Source: Spirosoma sp. 48-14 (lineage in GTDB: Bacteria > Bacteroidota > Bacteroidia > Cytophagales > Spirosomataceae). From it: a stretch of 64,000 bases of DNA. Below are positions 1 through 7,940 of the stretch, piece after piece (position 1 is the first letter of the stretch; every line of letters starts with the position of its first letter). The notes beneath the pieces were generated by a model. The model ran no database searches. It was not told the DNA's origin and saw only the letters and a program-made list of their open reading frames with translations. Location of the stretch: assembly GCF_001898575.1 (NCBI RefSeq), contig NZ_MKUD01000020.1, positions 89,026-153,025 on the forward strand. Direction: 5' to 3'. Made by a program: the position numbers and the translations under genes.

Positions 1-503
1 CATCGATGGAGGAAATGGCAACGACTTACCCCACCACGCGCGAAGAAATGGCGCAGATCAACGGGGTTGGTATGGGTAAAGTGCAGAAATTTGGCCGACC
101 TTTTATCGATCTGATTGCCAAATACGTTGAAGAAAATGAAATAGAGACTGCTAAGGATGTAGTCGTTAAGTCGACGGTTAATAAATCAAAAGTCAAAATC
201 TTTATAATTCAGCAGATTGACCGTAAAGTTGATTTGGATGAGATTGCCGAATCCAAATCCATAAGTATGGAAGATCTGATGGAAGAGATTGAGCATATCT
301 GTTATTCAGGTACACGACTTAATCTCGATTACTATATCAATCAAGTCATGGACGAAGACCGACAGGACGAAATCTACGACTACTTTATGAACGCCGAAAG
401 CGACAATATTGCTGTTGCTATGCGTGAGTTTGGTGGCGATGATTTCACTGAACAAGACCTACGCCTGATGCGTATCAAATTCCTGTCGGAAGTAGCCAAT
501 TAA
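1..503 (+). CDS. recQ: RecQ-family ATP-dependent DNA helicase, C-terminal part (5' end outside window)
   Basis: The reading frame is already open at base 1, so only about 165 C-terminal residues are visible. They begin inside an HRDC-type helical domain (motif TTREEMAQINGVGMGKVQKFG), the nucleic-acid binding module at the end of RecQ helicases. An acidic helical tail follows (about residues 80-165, with LMEEIEHICYSGTRLNLDYY), as in Bacteroidota RecQ proteins. The helicase core and RQC domain would lie upstream of the window. RecQ unwinds DNA in recombinational repair. A long palindrome follows 14 bases after the stop codon. The call rests on the HRDC and tail only. Confidence 0.82.
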   Translation, partial: SMEEMATTYPTTREEMAQINGVGMGKVQKFGRPFIDLIAKYVEENEIETAKDVVVKSTVNKSKVKIFIIQQIDRKVDLDEIAESKSISMEDLMEEIEHICYSGTRLNLDYYINQVMDEDRQDEIYDYFMNAESDNIAVAMREFGGDDFTEQDLRLMRIKFLSEVAN

Positions 504-516
504 AAAGGAGTCAGGA

Positions 517-596
517 GTTAGGAGCGAGAAGTGAGAATCTCTCCGGTAGCGTTTAGCTTGCGCCAGCATTCTCACTTCTCACTTCTCGCTCCTAAC
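517..596. repeat. Long intergenic palindrome with heptamer-type arms (recQ-purD gap)
   Basis: The left arm (517-538) reads gttaggagcgagaagtgag and onward. The right arm (568-596) is its reverse complement carrying one extra 7-nt unit (acttctc twice). The 29-nt loop is GC-rich. It may act as a terminator of recQ, but there is no clear T-run, so its role is open. Confidence 0.8.
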
Positions 597-609
597 TACT
601 CAACTAAGA

Positions 610-1896
610 ATGAATATACTTATACTAGGGTCGGGAGGACGCGAACACGCTTTTGCCTGGAAGTTAGCGCAAAGTCCCTTATGTGATAATTTGTTTGTAG
701 CGCCCGGAAATGCCGGAACCACGCAGATCGCTACGAATATTCCCATCAGCTATAATGATTTTCCGGCTGTCGCTAGTACGGTTCGGGATAAGAAAATCGA
801 CCTGTTAATTGTCGGGCCAGAAGAACCGCTGGTGAAAGGAATCGTTGATTTTCTACGCCAGCAGCCTGATTTGGCAGATTTACGGATTGTAGGACCCGAT
901 GCCGAAGGGGCGCAATTGGAAGGCAGCAAGGATTTTTCCAAGCAGTTTATGCTACGACACGGAATCCCAACGGCTGCCTCAAAATCGTTCACCGCCGAAA
1001 CATTGCAGGAAGGGCTAGCGTATCTGGAAACTCACAGCCTGCCGATTGTCTTGAAGGCTGATGGGCTGGCTGCCGGAAAAGGCGTGATTATTGCAGAAAC
1101 AGTAGCTGAGGCTCAATCGACGCTGACCGATATGCTCGATGGCCAGACGTTTGGCGCTGCAGGGAGTAAGGTAGTGATTGAGCAGTTTTTGCGTGGTATC
1201 GAACTATCGGTATTCGTGCTGACCGATGGCGAGAATTACAAAATTCTGCCTGAGGCCAAAGATTACAAGCGTATCGGTGAAGCAGATACTGGTCCTAACA
1301 CGGGTGGCATGGGAGCCGTTTCGCCCGTCGTATTCGCGAACCAGACCTTCCTGAAAAAGGTTGAAGATAAGGTGGTTAAGCCAACGCTATTGGGGCTGCA
1401 ACAGGAAAATATTCGCTATCAGGGGTTTATTTTCGTAGGGCTGATGAAAGTGAACGGCGAGCCTTTTGTTATTGAGTATAATGCACGCATGGGCGATCCT
1501 GAAACCGAGGTGGTTTTGCCACGGATTCAAAATGATTTTGTTCAGTTAATGACCGCAACGGCGGATGGTGAACTGGATAAACTATCGGTGCAGGTGTCAC
1601 CACAAACGGCTGTTACCACAGTACTGGTGTCAGGTGGCTATCCTGGCGATTACCAGACCGGTAAAGCTATTTCTGAGTTGGAGCGTTTGGAGGATGTAAC
1701 TGCCTTTCATGCTGGAACACTGGCAAAAAATGGACAGGTAGTAACGAACGGTGGGCGAGTACTGGCTATTACAGCCCAGGCAAACTCGCTCGAAAATGCC
1801 GTCAGGAAGTCGCAGGAAGCGGCCCGGATGGTGCAATTTGAAGGAAAACAGTACCGGAAAGATATAGGGTTAGACCTGCTCCGGTACGCTGACTGA
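610..1896 (+). CDS. purD: Phosphoribosylamine--glycine ligase (GAR synthetase)
   Basis: The 428-residue product matches the usual PurD length. It opens with the N-terminal nucleotide-fold motif MNILILGSGGREHAFAWKL, then an ATP-grasp core (KADGLAAGKGVI near residue 148; GPNTGGMGAVSP near 230) and the metal/ATP-site motif EYNARMGDPETE near 290. It joins 5-phosphoribosylamine and glycine with ATP to give GAR, step 2 of purine synthesis, in the cytosol. It stands alone between palindromic spacers and the RicT gene, with no other purine operon gene adjacent; an amidophosphoribosyltransferase lies 6 kb downstream. Confidence 0.96.
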   Translation: MNILILGSGGREHAFAWKLAQSPLCDNLFVAPGNAGTTQIATNIPISYNDFPAVASTVRDKKIDLLIVGPEEPLVKGIVDFLRQQPDLADLRIVGPDAEGAQLEGSKDFSKQFMLRHGIPTAASKSFTAETLQEGLAYLETHSLPIVLKADGLAAGKGVIIAETVAEAQSTLTDMLDGQTFGAAGSKVVIEQFLRGIELSVFVLTDGENYKILPEAKDYKRIGEADTGPNTGGMGAVSPVVFANQTFLKKVEDKVVKPTLLGLQQENIRYQGFIFVGLMKVNGEPFVIEYNARMGDPETEVVLPRIQNDFVQLMTATADGELDKLSVQVSPQTAVTTVLVSGGYPGDYQTGKAISELERLEDVTAFHAGTLAKNGQVVTNGGRVLAITAQANSLENAVRKSQEAARMVQFEGKQYRKDIGLDLLRYAD

Positions 1897-1989
1897 GTTT
1901 TCTGCTTTTAGTGTATGCGTCTACTGCCAGATGAAAATGGGAGCTTGACGGTAAAGCCCTGGAAGCTGAAAACCATAAACTGAAAATGT

Positions 1990-3180
1990 ATGTCTTGTAA
2001 GTCCTGTGCAACCGGCGGGTGTGGAACCCAGCGTGGTGCATCCGACGGTGAGAAAACAGCCACCAAAGGATGCGGCAGCGGAGGGTGTGGCACTGCGGGC
2101 TGCAATAAATTGAATTCGTTCGACTGGCTGAGCGATGTAGCCATGCCTGGAAAAAGTCGATACGATGTTGTAGAAGTAAAGTTTAAAGGTGGGCGGAAAG
2201 AATATTATCGGAATGTTCATCAGCTCGACCTGACTACGGGCGATTATGTCGTGGCCGAAATGCAATCGGGGTTTCATATCGGTGCGGTGTCGCTGCAAGG
2301 TGAACTGGTACGATTGCAGGTAAAAAAACGGGCCATAAAGATTAATGACGATACCAAAGTTATTCATCGGATTGCCACGCCGAAGGATATGGAACGTCAT
2401 GAGCAGGCTATTCTGCGAGATCTGCCCGCTTTGTATCGTTCCCGTGAAATTATTCGGGAGCTAAAACTGAATATGAAGTTATCGGACGTTGAGTTCCAGT
2501 CCGATAACACCAAGGCAACGTTCTATTACTCGTCGGAAGAGCGGGTCGATTTCCGGGAGTTGATTAAAATGCTTGCCAGTGAGTTCAAAGTGCGCATCGA
2601 AATGCGGCAGATTAGCCTCCGTCAGGAAGCGGGCCGGCTTGGGGGCATTGGTTCCTGTGGCCGCGAGTTGTGTTGCTCCACCTGGCTCACGGATTTCAAA
2701 AACATTGCTACGTCGGCGGCTCGGTATCAAAACCTGTCGTTGAACCCCGCTAAGTTATCTGGTCAGTGTGGACGGTTGAAGTGCTGCCTGAACTATGAGT
2801 TGGATACCTACATGGATGCTCTGCGGGATATTCCAACGATAGAAAAGCCGCTAGAAACCCAAAAGGGGAGGGCTTTCTTGCAGAAAACCGATATTTTCCG
2901 CAAGCTGATGTGGTTTGGCTATAGTGCCGAAAGTACCTGGCATGCCCTTCCTATTGCCCGTGTGCTCGATATTGTTGAGCTGAATAAAAACGGAATTATC
3001 CCTGAGTCATTCGAGGTGCTGACGCCCATTACAGAGAAAGAACCTGTTACGGCAGCAGCCCTGAATAGCGATTTACAAAAACTGGATGCCAAATACACAG
3101 CCCGATCTGGCAAAAAGAAAAAGAAAAAGTCGAAAGGGGCTGATAATCAAAAGCCAGCGCCAAACGGCAAAGCATCCTAA
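1990..3180 (+). CDS. PSP1/RicT (YaaT) family regulatory iron-sulfur protein
   Basis: This 396-residue protein has a Cys-rich N-terminus (Cys at 3, 6, 11, 28, 33, 38), then a PSP1 domain (about 60-270) with the signature clusters GSCGRELCCSTWL and GQCGRLKCCLNYE. The family forms the Y-complex in Bacillus (RicT with RicA and RicF) that binds Fe-S clusters and tunes RNA processing; the Bacteroidota role is not settled. The C-terminus is very basic (KKKKKKSKG), which suggests nucleic-acid contact. The gene ends at a strong terminator shared with the convergent operon. The family call is firm; the function is inferred. Confidence 0.88.
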   Translation: MSCKSCATGGCGTQRGASDGEKTATKGCGSGGCGTAGCNKLNSFDWLSDVAMPGKSRYDVVEVKFKGGRKEYYRNVHQLDLTTGDYVVAEMQSGFHIGAVSLQGELVRLQVKKRAIKINDDTKVIHRIATPKDMERHEQAILRDLPALYRSREIIRELKLNMKLSDVEFQSDNTKATFYYSSEERVDFRELIKMLASEFKVRIEMRQISLRQEAGRLGGIGSCGRELCCSTWLTDFKNIATSAARYQNLSLNPAKLSGQCGRLKCCLNYELDTYMDALRDIPTIEKPLETQKGRAFLQKTDIFRKLMWFGYSAESTWHALPIARVLDIVELNKNGIIPESFEVLTPITEKEPVTAAALNSDLQKLDAKYTARSGKKKKKKSKGADNQKPAPNGKAS

Positions 3181-3219
3181 AATCAAGAAACCAGCTCTTT
3201 AGGCTGGTTTCTTGATTTT
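3179..3219. terminator. Bidirectional rho-independent terminator
   Basis: A perfect 17-bp stem (3179-3195 with 3203-3219) has a 7-nt loop, with A-run and T-run on opposite sides. It lies between convergent genes (RicT on + and the lipoprotein on -) and can serve both strands. Confidence 0.9.
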
Positions 3220-3234
3220 AGGAATAAGCTGCCT

Positions 3235-4182
3235 CTAGAAATCTCCAGTGTAAAAAGGACTAAAAACGTAATAAGTACTGTCGCGTTTGGCCCGTTTAGG
3301 CGATGTATGGATATTGAGCACAAACCGAGAGAGGGGATTGTCAGGGCGCAGCCACTCCAGGTACGGTCGTTCTTTTGCATACAGGCGAGCTACTTCGCGA
3401 ACATGAATAGTTTTTACATCGGCTGGCGTGGCAGGTAAGTTGTTAATGAACACATCGACCGACTTGGCATATTCGTCGTAGATGCTTAAGTGCTCATTCT
3501 TAGTGCGCTCGACCAGCGCATTTTTATTATGGAAGAAAGTGGCTTCCAGTAATTGATTCATGTTGAAGGAATGCGTCTCGCCCAGTGGATTTTGCGAGAT
3601 TGCTGCCGCCCGTAATAAACTGAAAAACTGCTCCCGTCGGTCGTTGGTTGGAACGCGTTGTGGGCTGGTTTGAATCATAATCTGATAAGGTTTGGCATCC
3701 TGATCAGCATCCGCAAAATTCTCCCATTGGTGAATCACAAATACCTCACTTACAAAATCGGGCGATAGGCTTTGAAGCGCTTCGATCGGAGTCTCTTTCC
3801 CATCGATATAAACTGCCGACGAGTATTTATAATCCTCGGGCAAGACAAACCGTTTGTCTTTAAGCTGAAGAACGACGGGCTTACCGACTACGACTTCGGT
3901 ACCAAATTTGTCATTAAACAAGGCCATATGGCGATACCACGTCTGCTGATCTTCCAGATCAACTACCCGCCCGCGAGTGGGATTAATGGCAGGTAGCGTC
4001 GTTGGACTAAGGATTTGCTCAGACCGGCTTTGCTTATGCCGACAGGCAAATGCCATAACTACCATCAATACCACCCAAATGCTATACCGCCACCAGACAG
4101 CAAAGCCCGAACGGTGACTATTCATCATAAGCACACGTTCACGAAGTGATGGACCACTAAATCGATTCGTAAAGGAATACAT
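3235..4182 (-). CDS. Putative lipoprotein sharing the C-terminal domain of the neighbouring M56 sensor
   Basis: I do not recognise a named family. A hydrophobic segment (WVVLMVVMAFAC) ends in a lipobox-like Cys. With the internal start at 4125 the Cys would be residue 28, a good lipoprotein signal; with the start at 4182 it is residue 47. The C-terminal part (EYAKSVDVFINNLPATPADVK then VREVARLYAKE) resembles the C-terminus of the M56 protein encoded just upstream (DYAKVFINNEPADPRAIRM then VNQLYTLLVLYG). The gene starts 8 nt after the M56 stop, so the two are co-transcribed. I infer a periplasmic or outer-membrane partner of the sensor. Confidence 0.7.
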   Translation of the reverse strand: MYSFTNRFSGPSLRERVLMMNSHRSGFAVWWRYSIWVVLMVVMAFACRHKQSRSEQILSPTTLPAINPTRGRVVDLEDQQTWYRHMALFNDKFGTEVVVGKPVVLQLKDKRFVLPEDYKYSSAVYIDGKETPIEALQSLSPDFVSEVFVIHQWENFADADQDAKPYQIMIQTSPQRVPTNDRREQFFSLLRAAAISQNPLGETHSFNMNQLLEATFFHNKNALVERTKNEHLSIYDEYAKSVDVFINNLPATPADVKTIHVREVARLYAKERPYLEWLRPDNPLSRFVLNIHTSPKRAKRDSTYYVFSPFYTGDF

Positions 4183-4190
4183 GGTTCGTA

Positions 4191-6071
4191 TTAGTTACCG
4201 TTATCTTCGTTAAAGTAAAAGAGTAAATAACGTATACCGGGGCGTTTGCCTGAATCTGAATTCCCGTATAGAACAAGTAGTGTGTAAAGCTGATTTACCT
4301 TCCACATTCGAATCGCTCGGGGATCCGCAGGTTCATTATTGATGAAGACTTTAGCATAGTCAGCAGTCTCGTCTACTGAAAGGGTGCTATCAGGCTGAAC
4401 GATCAGATAGCTATTATTTCCAGACTGTCTTATAATTTCTTCTCTACTAAATCGACGAGGCCCAACACCCAAATGGCCATATTTATGTTGACCAGCTTGA
4501 ACTAGCTTTTCCATCGCTTGATCGTTCACAAGCTTTGTGATAAATTTTTCATCTTCAGTAGCCGTTTTGCGAAGCTGTTCAGGAATCTCATAATCTTTGT
4601 AGTATCGCAGCCCACCTGTACCGCCTGTATGAGACTTAAGGCCAATACCTACAAATCCTGCAATTGACGGAATTGGTTTATCATCGTTATTTAGCTCGTC
4701 GCAACTTGTTCCACCTCCTGAGGGTCGTTTAACGGATACCTGAAGCCGGGTGATGTAAGCATACAGCGGATCGTATTTAATCTCATTCAGCTGCATATTA
4801 TGCCCATGTTTGGCAAATTCCTGCTTCATAACTATCAGATCATCGAACGTAGTTTTAGGAGTTATAATCCAGAATAACCAGTTACCTTGATACTGGATAT
4901 AACGAGAAGGGCTAGTACGAACAGAATCTTTATCAATTAATACCTCTTCTGATTGAATTGGTAGTTCAGCTAGTTGTTCAAGCTGCTGTGGGGGCCTTTG
5001 GGATGCAGTATTGGGTCTATAAGTTTCGGCCTGATAAATGATTTCTCTATCATCACTTGAATCGGTTGCTTTATTCGAAGTTGCCATTGTTACGATTGAC
5101 GTTGCAATGGGTTTAGGTAAGTAATGACTTAAGGTTTTAATATGATGTGGACGAGCAAAAGCTGAGGCTATGGTCAAGGCCGCAATAAAGAAAACAGGGT
5201 ACTTCAGCCAGCTGGTTTTGGATGATTGCCGTCGGTTGAGCATCAGGATACGGGATTTGAGTTCCGATCGGCTAAAGTGGTTAATGACCCCTGATTGCCC
5301 TGAAGCGAGACTAACTTTCAATAGATTATACTGATACGCTTTTGCATCGACTCCTTCTGCCAGTACGCTGCGGTCGGCACTAAACTCAAGCGTTTGATGA
5401 ACGAGGTGCCGAAATAGGTAAGCCGCCGGATTAAACCAGAAAACGATGCAAACTAGTTCGGCACCGATCATGTCGAAGCTATGCCGCTCCCGAACGTGCA
5501 CCCGCTCATGTCGTAAAATTTGATCCAGCTCGTTGTCTGTATGCTGAGTAGGATTGAGAACTACCCAGTTGAAAAAGGAAAAGGGTGAGGTTACCTGCTC
5601 ATTCGTAACCAAAGTAAACTGGTCGTATGGCTCATGAACCGATTGATGGATAAGCTTTCGGAGCGATACGACCTGTAAGCTAAATCGGAGCGCTAAAATC
5701 AGTACACCTACTATGTAAAGCAGCATCAGAGATAACTGCCAGGACCATCTAAACGGCCTCGGAAGATTCTGAAAAGCATGATACGTTTTTTGATTCGGAA
5801 AAGTAATCGTCACGCTAGGTTCTGTAGTTGATTGGCTCGGCAGTACCTTCGGGACAATGATCTGGGCTGTTTTATGCATAACCGTCCGTACGCGCTGCGG
5901 ACGCCAGTCTGGCAATTCGAGCAGGGGAAGAATCAGCGCACCTGCCAGCCCAACCCATAACGCTACTCGATTAGCTACGAAAAACGTTTCGCGCCGGAGC
6001 AAAACGTAATAAGCAACGCTCACAACGGCCAAAAGGCCATTGACTAGCACGATGTAGCGAAGGGTTTCCAT
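4191..6071 (-). CDS. M56-family (BlaR1/MecR1-like) membrane zinc metallopeptidase sensor
   Basis: The 626-residue protein has two N-terminal membrane segments (about 5-25 and 33-52), a third near 110-130, then a cytosolic zinc protease motif H188-E-R-V-H192 with a likely third ligand E229 (LEFSADRSVL), and a last membrane segment near 285-303. A long extracytoplasmic C-terminal domain (305-626) replaces the penicillin-binding sensor of BlaR1, so the signal is probably not a beta-lactam. The family cleaves its partner repressor when the sensor is engaged. The gene follows the BlaI-type repressor gene by 96 nt and precedes the related lipoprotein gene. Confidence 0.9.
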   Translation of the reverse strand: METLRYIVLVNGLLAVVSVAYYVLLRRETFFVANRVALWVGLAGALILPLLELPDWRPQRVRTVMHKTAQIIVPKVLPSQSTTEPSVTITFPNQKTYHAFQNLPRPFRWSWQLSLMLLYIVGVLILALRFSLQVVSLRKLIHQSVHEPYDQFTLVTNEQVTSPFSFFNWVVLNPTQHTDNELDQILRHERVHVRERHSFDMIGAELVCIVFWFNPAAYLFRHLVHQTLEFSADRSVLAEGVDAKAYQYNLLKVSLASGQSGVINHFSRSELKSRILMLNRRQSSKTSWLKYPVFFIAALTIASAFARPHHIKTLSHYLPKPIATSIVTMATSNKATDSSDDREIIYQAETYRPNTASQRPPQQLEQLAELPIQSEEVLIDKDSVRTSPSRYIQYQGNWLFWIITPKTTFDDLIVMKQEFAKHGHNMQLNEIKYDPLYAYITRLQVSVKRPSGGGTSCDELNNDDKPIPSIAGFVGIGLKSHTGGTGGLRYYKDYEIPEQLRKTATEDEKFITKLVNDQAMEKLVQAGQHKYGHLGVGPRRFSREEIIRQSGNNSYLIVQPDSTLSVDETADYAKVFINNEPADPRAIRMWKVNQLYTLLVLYGNSDSGKRPGIRYLLFYFNEDNGN

Positions 6072-6167
6072 AGTTAAGGCGTCAGTTGTTGGTGTTGATG
6101 GTCATTTTATTGTCATTGACTACTATCTTCCTTGATCAGCGAATGACCACCAAATGACCATTTATGA

Positions 6168-6527
6168 CTATTTTTTTTCGATCATTGCCAGGATTTCCCG
6201 TAGCTCATCAGCCGAAATCTTTTCATTTTTAGCAAAGTAGCTGACCAGATTTTTATACGAGTTGTCAAAGTATTCGTCTACTACTTTTTTCAGAACAAAC
6301 CTATTCTGATAGGCTTCTTTACTAATAATTGGGTAATATTCATGCGTATTTCCGTAAGCCCGATGGCCTACATAGCCTTTTTCTTCCAGATTACGGACAA
6401 TAGTTGATACTGTATTGTAGTGGAGAGGAGGGTCCGTAAACTGAGGAACCATGTCTTTTACATACGCTTGCTCCATTTTCCAGAGCACCTGCATCACTTC
6501 TTCTTCTTTGGCTGTTAGCTTTTCCAT
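6168..6527 (-). CDS. BlaI/MecI/CopY-family transcriptional repressor
   Basis: The 119-residue protein has an N-terminal winged helix (EKLTAKEEEVMQVLWKMEQA; NTVSTIVRNLEEKGYVGHR) and a C-terminal dimerisation helix region, as in BlaI. It should repress its own operon until cleaved by the M56 protease encoded next. The expected operator, a perfect 8-2-8 dyad at 6560-6577, overlaps the upstream element of its own promoter and lies just above the gldH promoter. The start codon lies only 4 nt from the TAGCTTTG box, so the leader must be very short. Confidence 0.93.
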   Translation of the reverse strand: MEKLTAKEEEVMQVLWKMEQAYVKDMVPQFTDPPLHYNTVSTIVRNLEEKGYVGHRAYGNTHEYYPIISKEAYQNRFVLKKVVDEYFDNSYKNLVSYFAKNEKISADELREILAMIEKK

Positions 6528-6531
6528 AGAG

Positions 6532-6561
6532 CAAAGCTAGAACTATTTTTATCGTTTGCAA
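6532..6561 (-). promoter_or_regulatory. Bacteroidota-type promoter of the blaI-like operon
   Basis: On the minus strand TTG (6561-6559), a 19-nt spacer and TAGCTTTG (6539-6532) match the Bacteroidota TTG / TAnnTTTG pattern, just upstream of the start at 6527. Confidence 0.75.
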
Positions 6562-6577
6562 ACTATTTCAATAGTTT
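6560..6577. promoter_or_regulatory. Palindromic operator between the divergent blaI-like and gldH promoters
   Basis: AAACTATT-tc-AATAGTTT is a perfect dyad. It overlaps the -33 TTG of the blaI-like promoter and sits 9 nt above the -33 TTG of the gldH promoter. BlaI-family repressors bind short dyads of this kind, so autoregulation is a direct expectation. An effect on gldH is inferred. Confidence 0.7.
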
Positions 6578-6585
6578 TTTGCCAT

Positions 6586-6616
6586 TTGAAAAGCCAGCCC
6601 GCCCGTCGTAGTTTTG
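6586..6616 (+). promoter_or_regulatory. Bacteroidota-type promoter of gldH
   Basis: TTG (6586-6588), a 20-nt spacer and TAGTTTTG (6609-6616) fit the consensus. The ATG follows at 6635. Confidence 0.72.
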
Positions 6617-6634
6617 TGTAATATTTCTGGAAAT

Positions 6635-7117
6635 ATGAAGCAATTAAGTTTGGGGCTGCTAATGGTCTTGTTGATGATTGGCTGCGACACGAATGCCGTT
6701 TATAAAGAATACACCGACATCGATGAGGGTAAATGGTATATCAAGAACGCACCATCGTTCACGTTTGAAATCACTGATGCTGCCATACCGTATAACATCT
6801 ATTACAACCTGCGCAACAGCTTGTCGTACGGCTACTATAATTTATACCTAACGCGTTATCTGCGCGATGCCAATGGCAAGGAAATCGAATCGAGGCTCGA
6901 TGAATTAATTCTGATGGATCCTAAAACGGGTAAGCCGAATGGTGATGGGCTAGGCGACCTGTTCGACCATAAGTTTCTGATGAAACGCAACTACCGCTTT
7001 CCGAAACCCGGAAAATATACCATGCAGATTCGGCAGTATATGCGTCAGGACCCTCTGCTTAACATCTTGAGCGTAGGTATTACCGTCGAAAAAGCTACTC
7101 CCCCGTCTTCTCACTAA
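6635..7117 (+). CDS. gldH: Gliding motility lipoprotein GldH
   Basis: The 160-residue lipoprotein has a signal peptide and lipobox ending at Cys17 (LLMIGC). Family-typical stretches follow: YYNLRNSLSYGYYNLYLTRY, then LMDPKTGKPNGDGLGDLFDH, and a C-terminal YTMQIRQYMRQDPL and SVGITVEK. GldH is required for gliding in Flavobacterium and is linked to the type IX secretion and gliding machinery. The open frame runs a little upstream through a TTG, but the ATG at 6635 gives a proper signal peptide and lies downstream of the promoter. The nearby divergent BlaI-like operator is an unusual neighbour. Confidence 0.9.
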   Translation: MKQLSLGLLMVLLMIGCDTNAVYKEYTDIDEGKWYIKNAPSFTFEITDAAIPYNIYYNLRNSLSYGYYNLYLTRYLRDANGKEIESRLDELILMDPKTGKPNGDGLGDLFDHKFLMKRNYRFPKPGKYTMQIRQYMRQDPLLNILSVGITVEKATPPSSH

Positions 7118-7186
7118 GCGCTACACTGCAGGAAGCGTCGGCGGCACAGTCCATCCTTCTTACCTGAGCTGGCAAAACGTTAACGA

Positions 7187-7825
7187 ATGCTACTTCACTT
7201 AATCCGTAAAAACTGGCTTTTCTTTCTGCCCTATGCGGTTCTACTGGTTGTTGTGGGTTTGCTGCAACTGATGTATTCGCAGGCACAGCTCATGCAATGG
7301 GTGAATATCCGCAATAGCTTGCTGGCCGATCGAGTATTTCCGTACATCACGTACTTAGGCGATGGCGCAACTTTTGTTATTGCTTGTGTGCTACTGGTTA
7401 TTTTCAACTGGCGTTTTGGCGCAATGGCTTTCGGTAGTTTCCTTTTGTCGTCACTGACATCAGAGTTTTTAAAGAAAGTTGTATTTAATGGATCACCCCG
7501 GCCGCTAAAATATTTTGAGCATTCAACCTTTCAGTATCACCTGATCGAAGGGCTCGATATTCACAGCTACAACAGTTTTCCGTCGGGACATACCATCTCG
7601 GCTTTTGCCATGTTTAGCCTGTTCGCTTTTCTATACGCTCGCAAGGAATTGGGCTGGTTTTTTCTGTTTTTAGCCGCTCTGACCGGTTTTTCACGCGTTT
7701 ATCTATTCCAGCATTTTGTTGAAGATGTATATGCCGGATCGGTAATCGGTACGGTTTCATCGGTAATTATTTATTTACTAATGCGCCGATGGGTAATGAA
7801 AGGATCAAAATTTAACAGCAACTAG
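7187..7825 (+). CDS. PAP2-family membrane phosphatase
   Basis: The 212-residue membrane protein has the three PAP2 active-site motifs in order: a KxxxxxxRP-type motif (KKVVFNGSPRP near 102), PSGH (SFPSGHTISAF near 130) and SRxxxxxHxxxD (SRVYLFQHFVED near 168). About six hydrophobic segments are visible. The family removes phosphate from lipid phosphates such as undecaprenyl pyrophosphate or phosphatidic acid at the membrane; the substrate cannot be told from sequence. It lies 69 nt after gldH and may be co-transcribed. Confidence 0.9.
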   Translation: MLLHLIRKNWLFFLPYAVLLVVVGLLQLMYSQAQLMQWVNIRNSLLADRVFPYITYLGDGATFVIACVLLVIFNWRFGAMAFGSFLLSSLTSEFLKKVVFNGSPRPLKYFEHSTFQYHLIEGLDIHSYNSFPSGHTISAFAMFSLFAFLYARKELGWFFLFLAALTGFSRVYLFQHFVEDVYAGSVIGTVSSVIIYLLMRRWVMKGSKFNSN

Positions 7826-7838
7826 CAACGCTTTTATA

Positions 7839-7881
7839 TACCTTTGTTTAGTGCTGCGTCGAACCATTGTCGATGTAGCAC
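7839..7881 (+). promoter_or_regulatory. Promoter -7 box and leader hairpin of the amidophosphoribosyltransferase gene
   Basis: TACCTTTG (7839-7846) matches the Bacteroidota -7 box, about 95 nt before the ATG; no good TTG was found at the usual distance. A 12-bp imperfect hairpin (7851-7862 with 7870-7881) follows at the start of the leader. Confidence 0.5.
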
Positions 7882-7940
7882 CGTTACTGCTTTAGTACTT
7901 CATTACTGACGAGAACCAACGTGCTTCGACACTCTCTCTC

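Noticed and set aside
1900..1990. Possible further palindrome between purD and the RicT gene
   Set aside because: Some matching stretches (gttttctg, ctgaaaac) exist, but the arms are short and poorly matched.
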